In this document: in pieces, positions 37,103 through 49,100 of the stretch | Layout of the letters: every line of letters begins with the position of its first letter | Position numbering within the stretch: the first letter of the stretch is position 1 | Origin: Mrakia gelida | Lineage: Eukaryota > Basidiomycota > Tremellomycetes > Cystofilobasidiales > Mrakiaceae | DNA length: 64,000 nucleotides | Direction of reading: 5' to 3' | Assembly (NCBI GenBank): GCA_024345305.1 | Contig: BRON01000007.1 | Location: forward strand, 186,001 to 250,000 | Program-made: the position numbers and the translations under genes | Notes under the pieces: model-generated | Seen by the model: the letters and a program-made list of their open reading frames with translations, nothing else | Told to the model about the DNA's origin: nothing | The model's database searches: none

Positions 37103-40100
37103 CTACACAGCGATGCCGCCAGTATCGAATCCAAACACCCTCCTCCCGGGCTCCTTGAAGAGCGGCGGCACGACCTCAGCCTCCTGCTCGCTCTCGTCCG
37201 AGCTATCGTCGTCGTCGTCCGCGCTATCGAACGACCCAACCTTCTGACGGCTGCCCCTCCTGAGGATGCGCATCCGAGGTGGTGGCGGAGGGGCTCGAGT
37301 TGCGTCCTCCGGCTCGGACGAGGAGGAGGAAGATCGAGAGGACGCGTCGTCGTCGAGGACCTCGTCGGGCTCCGCTTTGAGGGTTCGAGCGGCGTCAAGG
37401 AGGCCTGAGACGGTTGCTGGGGAGAGGCGGACGTCGAAGAGGTCGAAAAGGAAGCGTCGGATGGGTAGACGGTGATGGCTGGAGGAGAGAGTGTGGAGAG
37501 CTCGGTAGAAGAGAGGGATGGAGGTGAAGAGTCGTTTGTGTTGACGTTTGAGTCTGCAAGAGGAAAGAAGACGTTAACTGAGGCTCTCAAGAAAACGAGG
37601 GAGAGGTCGAAGTGCTCACTTGGCGAGAGCTCGGAAGGAAACGTTGGCCTGGACGTGATTGCTGAGTTTGGCGATGGCTGTCATAACGGACTGCTCGAGG
37701 ACGGATGTTGACGCGACGAGATCAAGGGAAGCGGGTCTTCGGATCTCTGGGAGGGACCAGGGAGGGATCTGGGTAATGAGGAACGGGGAAGGAAGATCAG
37801 TGGGGTTCCCGAAAGAGCGAAGAAGCAGGACAAAAGGACTCACGCTGACGAACTTCGACAGATCGGAGGGGATGCAAAGTCCAGTGGGCTCGCCTGAAGG
37901 ACCCATCGTCGCCTCCCAGTTGTACTCGTGAAGGAAGTCAGCTCCTGATCGAGTGGTGGAGATAAGACCGAGGACGAAGAAGCAGGTCCTGGAAAGAAGG
38001 GAGATGGAGTAATGTCAGTGTCGACGCGACATGAGAAAGAGGTTGACGCGAGACTCGACGCACCCTCGGATCGACAGGATGGGAGACTGCTCAGCGATCT
38101 CGACGATGTTCTCGAGGATGTCCTCGTCTTCGAGGAAAGGAAATCCCCCTCGAGTAGAGCCGATGTTTCCCTGAGGAGGAGAGGAGAGGCGAGAAGGAAC
38201 GTCAGTTTAGACTTCGTTTGCGCGACGAAGGGAACGAAGTTCGAGAGAAAAGACTCACGACTGCCCAAAGAACGCTCTTGAGTTTGTTCAGAAGATCTAC
38301 ATCCTCCGACTCGAGCCCATGTTGGCGAATGAACTGAGCAAACTCGGCGAAATGACCCTTCTCGCGAAGGATCTGACATCCCTCGTCCGTCTTGGTGAGC
38401 TCGCCGTAGAAGTGAGGTGGAACGGTCCCGTCGAAGATCCTGAACAAGCGAAGAGTACGAAGCAGAGGTCAGAACCTCGTCGAGAAGATGCGAGGAAGAA
38501 AGGACGAGCATGCTCACAAGAGATCGTCCGCGTCGTCTTCCGAAGCTGGGTAAAACACTCTCGCGAGGTAGAGTTCGACTTGAACGACGTAGAGATGGTT
38601 CCGATCCTGGAAGAGCAGAGCTGTTTAGAATCCCTCGGGAAGAAGAAAGAGTAGCTAGAGACTCACATGCAGCCAGAAGTCCATTTCGCGCTCGATGTAC
38701 TGAACTTGACAGAGGTAGGTGAATCCGACGGACGTCGAGAGGAATCTGAAGAGAGCAACAACGTCAGCGCACTACCTCGTCTATGTTTCGAGTTCGATAC
38801 CACTCACCGCAGTAAGAGAGGATGCCCAACGTCTCCAAGATGCTCCAAGAACGGCCTCATCTGAACGACGAGCTCGAGCGCTTCCGACGACTCGCACGCC
38901 TCCTCCAGGAAATGAACCGCCATCTCGCAGACCTCGGGCGAAGGATCGTAGAGCTGAGTGATGAGGAGTTGGAGAGTCCATTCGTTGGCTTCGGTGGTGG
39001 AGAGGACGAGCTGGCCAAGGTGCTGAGTCGCGTACAGTCGGATGTGCTGTTCGTGCGAGGCGAAGTTTGAGGAGAAACGGTCAGCTCAGCTTTGCGAGGG
39101 AGGGGGGACGAGGAATAAATGGAGCTTACCATATAGCTCGAGGTCAACGCTTTGGAGAGAACGATCCGAGGATGGCCGTCGCTGAGTCAAGGGAAGGAGA
39201 AGAAACCGTCGCGTCAGTTTGAAGACTCGACCCTCGTCCTTCGTTCGAGCCCTCGCACTCACGTCGTGTAGTCTAAATTCTCGATGATTGCCTTGATCAA
39301 GTCCTCCCGACTCCGAAGATCGCTCAGATGGTAGAACCGAGTGAAGAACTTGAAGCGGGTGAGGAGACTGCGAAGCGAAAACGAAAGAGTCAAAAAACAA
39401 TCTCCCAGTTGAAGACAAACACGACTCGAACTCACGCGACTCCCTCTGGATGACGACTCAGAGTCCCGAGCATCTCGAAGTATCCACTAGTGAGCGTCTC
39501 GTCGAGTCGTCGTTTCGAGAGAAGAGGATCAGAGCTGATGGATCCGTCGTACTGGACCGCGAAGGGAGGGAAAAGAAGTCAGACTCGTTCGACGCGCAGA
39601 CTTCGAGCAGAGAGACAGAACGAACATGGTCGATCTCGGCGAAGCATTCGAACAGCTGAGGTAGGAGCTTGTCGGCGAGGAAGAAGGCCACTCCATCGGG
39701 ATTGGCGAGGAGGGTGGTGATGACGGCGCAACCGAGTCGAACCCAGCGTTGATTTGGCTGTTGGAGGAAAACGACGCAAGGAGAGTCAGTTTGAGATGTG
39801 GGAGAAGGCAAGGATGGAGCAGGGACACACCTTAGTCTTCTTGATGTCCGAAAATCGATGGTTGAGAGGGTGGAAGAACGAGAGTAGCCTTCGACCGAAC
39901 TTGGACGCTTTGAGAGCTTCCTCGAGTCGACGAGGGTTGAGAAGGGGGCCTTGGACGACCTCGAGCAGGATGTCGTAGTTCCACTTGTTGTGATCTCGAG
40001 TGAGGAGGATCTGAGAAAGCGAAGGATGAGGTGTTAGCTCGACTGTCCACGAGAAGGAAGGACGAGAAAAGACGAACCTGAGTGTCGGTCAAAAGAGTCA

Positions 40101-43100
40101 TGAAGTGCTTGTCCTCCATCTGAAGACCCATCCGTATCTTGACGCTCTCGACTTGACGCTGACCTCGAAGGTAGGAGTCTTGGACCGAGTTGGCTCTGCG
40201 AAAGGGAAGCGAGGCGACAAAGAAATCAGCTCGAAGTCCAGCCCGAGATCGAAGATGAGAGGCACCCACCTCTTCCGAGTAGTCTCTCTCGTCGTGGTCT
40301 CGTTGCTGCTCTGTAGACGGTTCCGGTTCCGATTCAGACTATCGATGGAGGTGAGAGCCAGCGAGGCCTTGCTTCTCTCAGCGGGTTGAGAGAACTTGGC
40401 GGCGTCGGAGAACAGTCGAGGGAGAGACTGCCAAACGCGAGAAGCACGGGCGTCAGCGAGCTGTTCCACGACCCAAAAGGGAGACCTTGAGGGCGACCAG
40501 CTCACCTGAATATCAGCAGCCTTGGCCGACGGCAGAAGCTTGCTAGCCAACGCAAGGATCTCGCCGACGAGGAGCGTGGCTTTCCGAGCGAGAAGTTGAT
40601 GACCTTCCTCGACCATGTCGATCAGAGCCTGTAGAGAAGGGACGAGACGTCAGCACTCGCACAGTGACTTCGAGCGTAGGACTGAGGCGTGACTCACATC
40701 GACCAAACCACCGTCGACGAACACCGTCAGAAGGAAAGCCGTGAAATGATCGACGAGGGTGAGCTTGTCCGACGCGTTGACGCCCGATTCCAGATCCGAC
40801 TGAGGAGCTTGCTGACTCTTTCCGTTTTTGGAGTAGACTGAGAGGTCTCAAAAGTAACGGAAGGAGGTCAGCTTCGAGACGAAAATCGTTCGAGAGAGGA
40901 GCACGAAGTCGAGGGAAGGACTCACGCGTCAATCGCTTCCCGTCGAGAAAAGCGAGGTACCACGAGGGAGTCTTGATCCGGAAGACGTCAAAGAACATAT
41001 CCAGTAGGACTTCCTACTCGAAGCAAAGAAAGGAGGTGACAGGTCAGCGTCTCTAAGGGAGGGAGAGGTCGAGCGAGAGAAAGGATGACGACGAACCCTC
41101 ATCTGAACCGTCGGTACTCTCAGCGAGTTGACGAGTGAGAGGATCCCTTGTTTCCCGTTGCTCGAGAGGTAGATGATACCTGAAGTTCGATTCCAATCAG
41201 GCAAATACGCGTCAGTCATCGCGACACGAGGACGGACGGGGGAGTGGGACGCAAAACGACGACTCACCAGCCCAAGACTTCAGCATCGTCGAGACGACCT
41301 TCGAGCTCGTCCTCAGTCGAGTCAAGTAGGCTTCTCCTGATCCATAGACGTCGGTGAAGCCGGAGAGAGCCATCTGGGGGAACGGAACGAAGATGTGAAC
41401 GACGTGAGCGAGGGTCAGGAATTGACGAGACGAGAAGACAGAGTGGGACGACAAGGCAGAACGAAGAAACTCACCTCGATGTCCATCCCAGGTCTCAAAC
41501 CAGCCCTCGTAACCGGCGAGTCGATCACATGCAGTAGAACGGGAGCGATGACTGGAGCCAGCTCGTGAGGTCCCTCGGCGAAGCACTGGAGGAGGACTCG
41601 AAGAGCGTTCGACCGAAGGAGGAGAGGGACGTCGAGGATGGCTGATAGAGGAAACGAGGAAGAGGATCATAGTCAGTCGATGATCTCGGTGTACTTTCGC
41701 TCTTTCTGAGTCTCGTGGACTCTAGAGGAACGGGGCAGCCGAAGAGGAAAAGACCGTCGCGTCTCAACTCACCAATCTCCGCCAGCGTCTCCAAACAAAT
41801 CCCCCTGAACGGATCATCCGCGTTCTCCGCCACGCTCACAAGCGTCCTCACAATCGCATCGCTGAGCGGGATCCTTCCCCGTCCGTTCGAAGCTGAGGGC
41901 GAGACGGTCGAGAGGGAGAGGAGCGACCGAACGAGTTTGAGGCATTGGGTCTTCTCGAGCGTGTGTTTGGCGTCGCGGGTGAAGGTTCTGCGAAAACGAG
42001 ACGAAGGAGAGAAGTGTGAGTGTGAGACTCGAGGGGAGGGAAAGGGACGAAGAGGCCAAAGGAGGGGGAAAGAAAGAAGAGCGAGAAATCGACGCGACTC
42101 ACCGAACCACATAATAATCCACCCCAAACTCCTCCAGTCTCCTCCACCCCTCCGAATCAACCAACTGATGCCTCAGGATCCTATACCCCGTAGCTCTCAC
42201 ATCCTTCGGTTCCTGCTCAGCCAGCATCGCGAAGGCCCTGGTCGTCCCAAACCAAACCCCACAAACGCGTCAGCTCCTCCTCCTCTCCCATTCTCTCCCC
42301 CCTCCTCACTCTCTCTCCCTCCCTCCCTCCTTTTTTCCAATTCGGGCCGACTCACAAACTCAGCACCTCCTCCTTCCCACCGAGCTCATACCGAACCCTC
42401 ACATTCCTCCTCAGCACCTCCACCAATCTAACCCCCTCCTCCTGCAAAGCCTTCTCCCTCCTCTTCTCCTCTCCGCTCACCTCCCCAGACGAAAGCTCCT
42501 CCAGTCTCCCCAAACACACCCTCGCCGCCGCCAACGCACTCTGGAAATCTTCCTCCTGAGGCCCAACAGCCTCTCCTCCTCCCTTCCTCGTTCCGGAAGT
42601 AAGATGAATCGGGTTCCCCAGCGTCGGGACGTGCGAGCTCGAGCTCGGCAACCTCCTCGCAGACGGCGGTCCTCCTGTTCCTCCTCCTTGTTGCTGGGAG
42701 AAAGCCGAGTGGAGGTTTGAGTTCGAGTTGGAAGAGTTGAGGAGAGGGTGCTGGAGATGCTGAGGGATCTTCTTGCGTAAAGCTCGAGGGATATCAGGGT
42801 GATCTTTGAGTTCGTCGAGTTGACGAAGGAGGATGGAGATCTTCTTGGTTGCGGCTGAGAGTTCGGTTTCCACTTCTTTTCGGAGACCGGAGCGTTCGGA
42901 GGAGTTGGGGTCGGATTCGAGGACCTTAGTGAGCGAAGCGAGCAAGTTAGCGAAACGAACGAGTGAAGGAAAGAAGCGAAAAAGGAGGGGTGGGGAGTGA
43001 GAACGAGACGCGAGGAAGGGAGGGAGGAAGGGAAGACGGGACGACTCACTCCGAGCATGGTTTCCGCTCCATCCTTGATCTTGTTCTCGATGGCTAAGCT

Positions 43101-43680
43101 CTTGAGGAGCGATTCGAGCTGTTTCAAGAAGTAGAGTAGGAGTCAGATGGAGAAACGAAGCGAAGGGGGAAGGAAGTGTGTCCATCTCGACTTCGGTGAG
43201 CTCGACTCGAGCTCCGGTCCCCTTCCTTCCGAAGGAAGATGAGCTCTCCCTGCAGCTCTACGGCTCCCCTTGGACTCTTTTTGGTACGGTTGGAGAGCCC
43301 TGAGAAAGCCCTACACGCTCCGGTAAGAAATGAACCCAAAGAGAAACGGAACTCACCACCTCTGACGGGTTCTGCACATCGATCCCCAGTCCTCCCAACG
43401 AGCTCAACCCTCCTCCCAAGCCAGCCTGCCTGAACGACCCATCGTTGGATCCAGCTGGACTGAGCTGCTCTCCTCCGGGTAGCGGCGGCGGTGGTCCCGC
43501 TCGAAGGAAGGACGACGAGGAGGTCGATGAAGTCGTGAGAGGAGGGAGCCGAGGAGGTCGCGAGGAAGTTGAAGCGGAGGAGGACTCGTTGTCGGACTGG
43601 CTCGAAAGCGAACGAAGGAGGGATGCATGGGAGGATGTGGTTGTTGATATAGGAAGAGGAGGAGGTGCTGATCCGTTCAT
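37103..43680 (-). CDS. Rictor / AVO3-type subunit of TORC2 (pianissimo family)
   Basis: Twenty-six exons give 1,439 residues. Rictor is the large HEAT/ARM-like scaffold that defines TOR complex 2, controlling AGC kinases, actin and growth. The N-terminus (ATG 43680) is Ser/Pro-rich; exon 2 and the start of exon 3 form a coiled, HR1-like region (LESLLKSLAIENKI, EVETELSAATKKISILLRQL). The central repeats show TGYRILRHQLVDSEGW, KTQCLKLVRSLLSL, RGICLETLAEI, LLRSNALRVLLQCFAEGP and MEDKHFMTLLTDTQI. The C-terminal conserved part includes SYMHIRLYATQHLGQL, FDGTVPPHFYGELTKTDEGC, LKSVLWAVGNIGSTRGGFPF and IRGTCFFVLGLISTT, the Rictor_V region. A basic/acidic tail follows. The order of blocks is that of fungal Ste16/Ste20-type Rictor proteins. 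It is convergent with paralogue 3 and divergent from the PDI gene. Confidence 0.93.
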
Positions 43681-43816
43681 GATGTCGGAATATCCATAGA
43701 CGTCGGCGTTGGAAGCTTCTCGAGCCTCGGCTTGACCTTCCCTCTGCGTGCCACGTTTCAAGAGCTCTCTCCCTTCCCTCCTTTTCACTCTCAAACCACC
43801 ACCAGCACATCAAAAA
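43681..43816. promoter_or_regulatory. Very short divergent promoter: Rictor / PDI
   Basis: Only 136 nt separate the two start codons, so the 5'UTRs and promoters must be shared or overlap. The PDI side is CT-rich and ends in CATCAAAAA before the ATG. Confidence 0.5.
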
Positions 43817-45714
43817 ATGTTGTCTCGTCTTCTCTCTGCTGCTCTCTTGCTTCCAATCCTCGTCTCAGCTGGGACTTTCGAGAAGCCTGTGATTGCTTTG
43901 GGTCCTAAGGAGTTCAACAAGGTCATGAAGGAGGATGTGAGCTCGACCGTCTCTCCCTTCCCTTCCCTTCCTTCGTTCGGTCGCTGACTCTCGTTTCGTT
44001 TGATTCGTACTAGCGAATGAGCATGGTCGTCTTCTACGCTCCTTGGTGAGCTACCTCTATCCTTCTCGTTCTAAACGAGGTCTCGAGCTAACCCTTCGTT
44101 CGCCCGTCCCTTCCCATCAGGTGTGGACAGTGCGTCCTCTCTGTCTCTCCCTCTCTCCCCTCCCCTCCCCTGCCCTCCTCTGACCCTTCTCTCTATCGCT
44201 CTTATCTCAGCTGTAAATCCCTCGCCCCCGAATACGCTCAAGCCGCCTCTTCCCTCTCCCCCATCATCCCCTTCTACTCTGTCGACTGCGACGAAGACAG
44301 CAACAAACCCCTCTGCGCGAAGTACGACGTCAAAGGTTTCCCCACCATCAAAGGATTCACTCGAGGAGCCAAAATCCCGCCCAAGGACTACACGGGGGAG
44401 AGGAAAAGAGGGGGGTTGGTTGGGTGGGCAAGTGGGATGGTGGGGGATAAGGTTAAGAAGATGAAGGTACCGAGTAAAGGAGGGGTTGGGAGGGAGGAGG
44501 GGTTGGAGGAGGTGAGGGGGTGGTTGAAGATGGTTAGTACCACCTCGCAGCAGTTATTTTCTTGGTCGGGAGGAGGAAGTGCCAGTGGGGAGCTCGAAAC
44601 ACGCGTCGAAGTAGAGCGCGCTGGGGTCCCTTCGCTCGAAACGAAACGCTCACCCATCTTCACATCTCCCCTCCCCTCCCATCTCCTCTCCTCCACTCCC
44701 TCGCTCCCTCAGGATCCCACCAAACCACACGTCCTCCTCATCCACCCCAACTCAGCCACTATCCCCTTGATGTGGAAAGCTCTCTCCCAACAGATATCCT
44801 CCTACTCGTTCGGATACATTCGAGACGCCGACGCGAACGTCAAGGAAGGATTGGCCCTCCCTCCCGCCGCTGCTACTGGATCGAACGGTCCCAAGGTTGT
44901 GTTCTGGAAGGAGGGGAAGGGAGAGGATTTGAGTGCACTGGAAATCTACGAGGGTGAGTGATGGGTTTTTGCTTTCTTCTGGAGGTCGTGCGAGCGTGCG
45001 ATAGAAGTCGACGCGTCTCGCTCGCCGTTTCGTTCGTTCTTCTCCCCAACTGACTCTCCCACACCCCCTCCCTTCCTCTCTCCCTCTTTCACCTGCTTCA
45101 CAGGTCCTCTAAAATTCGACTCCCTCCTCTCCTTCTTCTCCAACCCTTCCAACCCCTCCTCTCAAAACCCATCCTCCTCCTCCTCCCAATCCAACCCCTC
45201 CTCCCCTCCCCCCACCTCCTCAGGTCCTCCCGTCCCCAACGCCTCCCAACTCCAACGCGCCGCCGACCGCGCCAAAGCCGAAGCTCGTTGGGCCGAGGAG
45301 GAACGACGGGATACCGAGCGGATCGCGAGGATGGAGGAGAAGAAGCGGCTCAGGAAGCTCGCTGAGGAACAGGAGGAGGAGGTTTTGGTCGAGGGTGGGA
45401 GCGAGACGGAAGAAGCTGGAGCTGTGCCTGCTGAGGAGACTCCTGTCGTTGTTGAGTCTGAGGTTGAGGCGGAGGGAAAGGTGGTGGAGGACCCGGTCCC
45501 TGCTGGAGCTGCGACGACGACGGAGGTGGTGGATGAGGTGGCGAGGGAGACTGGGAGGGAGAGTTTGTTGACTGAGGAGCAGGAGAAGGTTGTTGAGGTA
45601 GAGGAGGAGAGTGTGGGTGGGCAGCAGGAGGAAGTGGTGCCTAAGTTGAAGGTTGAGAGCGAGGAGAGGGTCGTTGAGGTTGAGGAGGTGGAGAGGAAGA
45701 GGGATGAGCTCTAG
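43817..45714 (+). CDS. Protein disulfide isomerase (MPD1/PDIA6-like), ER lumen
   Basis: Six exons (43817-43936, 44014-44045, 44121-44129, 44211-44532, 44713-44953, 45104-45714) give 444 residues. A signal peptide (MLSRLL, hydrophobic core, LVSAG) precedes a thioredoxin domain: MVVFYAPWCGHCKSLAPEY, FYSVDCDED, KYDVKGFPTIKGF. The active site CGHC is built from three exons; the middle one is 9 nt and supplies the last base of Trp, all of C-G and two bases of His. A second, redox-inactive thioredoxin-like domain follows (HVLLIHP, VVFWKEG), then a long Ala/Glu-rich charged C-terminus ending ERKRDEL. The final RDEL is a variant of the KDEL/HDEL retention signal. It catalyses disulfide formation and exchange in secretory proteins. 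Confidence 0.93.
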
Positions 45715-46150
45715 GAGGCCTGTAGTTTTGGAGCAGTATCTTTGGAAGAGTTGAAATGAGATGCTGGTGCCGTGGGGTTGTCAGGTTGAGAAAAAGATGC
45801 AGAGGCGAAGGGGAGAAAGAGAGGATCGGCGAGACGACGCGTCTTCAGGTGAGCGACGTCCTCGAAATCGCATCTTTTCTTCGCGGACTTACGGGCTGTG
45901 AGCTTCTACTGTACAAAATCTGGAAGCCTGCGTCTCGGACGTATACCAGGAATGTTCATGAAGGTCAGTAACCGCGGCGGAATCGCTTCCGAACCTTCTT
46001 CGTGAAGCTCACACTCGCTTGAGGTCGCTTCGACCTTCCTTTCCTCCTTCCCGCCATCATCTCGACATCTAGCATCTTCACAGATACCCTATTCTCTTCT
46101 CCTACATCTCCCTTCCACTCCAAATAGATCCTTACCCACCAGAGCTCGCC
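45715..46150. other. Spacer before transcription factor paralogue 4
   Basis: 436 nt. 3' flank of the PDI gene with a GACGCGTC near 45834, then a CT-rich promoter-like stretch. No gene. Confidence 0.5.
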
Positions 46151-49100
46151 ATGGACCCAGCATCGTCCACTTCCTCCTCAGCTTCGACGTCCTTCCTCCC
46201 TCCTTCCTCCGTCGATCTCGAGCGTCCACCCAGTTCCGGAGGAGCTCCCAAGGGCCTCAAGAAAGGGTCGGCTTGTCAACACTGTCGGTGAGTCTATCTC
46301 TCTTCTCCATGAAGGTGGCAGAAGGCTTCAATAAGCGTTGCTGATCTTGACTTTCATCCTCGACGTTTGACAGGAAACGAAAGCTTGTGAGTCGTGCTCT
46401 TCCCTCGTTCATTTTCTGGGCCAGTGCAGACTCTGACTCTCTCGAAATGTCTTCTCGCTTGACTCAGCGATGTTCAGGAGAGAAACCCGTCTGCAAAGGG
46501 TGTGAGAAGGTGAGCCTGCAGATCAAAGGAAGGAAGACTCGAGCTCACTTTCCTCCTCCCCTTCCGTCGAGCTCACATCTCCTCCTTTCTTTCGTGTCGC
46601 CGTCGCAGAACCGGATAGAGTGTATATACGACGATCCCAGTAGACCAAGGGGGCGAATGAGGTTGCTGGAGGAGAAGATAGGTGAGCAGCTTTCGTTCTC
46701 CCTCGATTCGATCCGGAGCGAAAGAGGTCGACCCCTAGTCTCGATACCAAAAATGCGTTTCGACCCCTTTGGGGCCGAGCTTGCTAAGGTCGGCCCCGAT
46801 GGGGACGAAACCGACGATTGAGGGTACGCCTCGAGACTAGTCGATCCCTTGTTCGCCCATCTGACGCCTCTTCCTTCCTTCCTTCCACGCGTCGCAGCTA
46901 CCCTGGAAAGCATCCTTACGAGAGATACAGCAGGAGGTCCTCCGTCGTTTAGAGATCTCCCGGCCAACCTCTTCGAGCGGAGCGAGGTCGACAGCTCCTT
47001 CCCTTACCCTCAGCCTCAACGCTCAACCTCGTCCTCGTCCTCGTCCGTCGTCAACAGCAACAACAACGCGAGCTTGTCGGCTCAGGAATCGTTCTCTATC
47101 GCTCTCGAAGGGCTGTTCAGGTCGGAGGGCTTGGTGGGAGGCGGATATGCTAATGGTTCGATAACGGAAGGAGGAGGAGGAGGAGGAGCGTTCGGATTCG
47201 ACCCGACGCGTCCAGCAGCTTTCGACTTCCTCAACTCGCAACTTTCCCAGTCCACATATCCTTCCTCCGACCCTTCTAATACAATCGGTCAACAAGCCTG
47301 GGAGTTCGACCGATCGGGCTTCGTCCCCCAACCTCCCACACCTCAACAGCCCTCCCACTCTTCCTCCTCCTCTTCTCCCTCGACCTTCCAACCCAACCCC
47401 AACCTCTTCAACCCAACACCTCCCACGTTCAACTTTCCAACCACTCAACCAAACATCGCCTACCCAACCACGCCCCTCTCCTACTCCTCCTCGTCCGTCG
47501 TGAGTGACCACGTCGTCGGACTTCAAGGGTTCTCGCCTCCGACGAGCTTCAATCTCGGAGAAGACCCGACTCTCTCGCTCGATTTGAGGTCTCATCTCCT
47601 ACAACTCTTCTTCGAGAGAAGAAGGCAGTTCGTTTTAGTCCTCGACTCAACTCGATTCCTCGCGTGAGTCCTCCTCGTCGCGTCCCATCTCTCCCTCCCC
47701 CGTCTCGTTCTCATCCTACTTATCGCATCTGACCCTGACCCATTTTGCTCGCAGATCCCTCGACGGCCCCTCCGACCGACGACCCTCCCAAGCTCTCGTC
47801 TTCGCCATGTGCGCCGCTGCTTCTGGGTTCTCGCCCGTCGAGGAAGTCAGGAAGTTGGATCGACGATTTATCGAGCTGTCAAGGAGGTTCATCGACCTGT
47901 CGATTAGGGACGATAAGGCTGGGTTGCTGCAGGTGCTGCAGGCGTCGTCGCTGTTGGCTACGTTGTTCTGTGAGTGCAAATTGCGGTCGTGCTTCTCGCA
48001 GAGCTTCGAAGCGACGAGTCTGACTCCTCCCCTTTTGTTTGTCTGCCCTTTCAGACTCTCGAGGGTCTTACGCTGAGTCAGTCGATCTCGACTCAACTAC
48101 CTGCCCTTCGATTGATGGCTCAGCTGATATTTTTACTCTTCTCCTTCCTTCGTTGCTCGCAGAGGATGGGTTCAGTCAGGGGTGCGTTCGACTTCGAAAC
48201 TGCCCGTCGCGTCCTCCTCTTCACTGACCTTTCTGGGGTTTTCTTCCTTGCCCAGGTCTCCCTTCGTATCTCCGGCATGTGCTGTCTCCATCGGATCTCG
48301 ACTTCCAACATCAATGTCTACTCCAACGACGCCTACCGTGCGGGAAGCAACGGAGGAGGACCGACGCTTACGAGGAAGACCTACACAAGGCTGGATCCTC
48401 CGAGGGATGGAACGGAACTGGGAGAGCAGATTGGAGCTTTCTGGACTGCTTTCAGTGAGTCCTTCGTTTTCGAAGAAGCGTTGAATCGGGAAGACGGAAC
48501 TGACGCGTCGACTTTGTCTCTTCACCTCCTTTCTCAGCCGTTGACAGGGTCGGATCTGCAGAGGCTGGGTGGCCCGAAGGGATCTCGAACGAGATGGTAT
48601 CAACACCTCTGCCGATACCACTCGAGGACTACAAGAAGGTCAGTCGAGAGAAACGGACGAGGTATTCGAAACAGAAAGAGCGACTGACGACGTCGCGTCC
48701 CCTCCTCTTTGGTGCCCTGCCTCGCGGATCTCAGGATCTCACTCACCACGTCGATCAACGCCTTTCAAATCTGTTCTCGCTCGAACCAATCGCTCGAGAT
48801 CGTCAGCCAGCAGGCATCGGTGCGACTTTCCTCCAAGCCGTCGGTGCGTCCTTTCCTCGTTCTCGTTCCCGTTCTCGCCTCTCCCCACGCCGCTGACCGA
48901 ACCACTTTCCCCTCCTTCCTCCAACCCAGCTCTCCACCACCGACTCGCCCTTCTACGAGAACATCCCGATCTCCAACGACCTCCAACTCAACCTTCCTCC
49001 TCTCACTCCTCGCCCGAATCGACGGACTCACCTTCGACGCCTCGACCCATCCCGGAAGTTCTTCTTCAAACCGAGCGGATCCTTCGACGATTCGTCGACT

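Noticed and set aside
44121..44140. CGQC active site in the PDI
   Set aside because: It appears only if the 9-nt exon is read into the following intron (GTGCGT donor). Correct splicing gives the standard CGHC.
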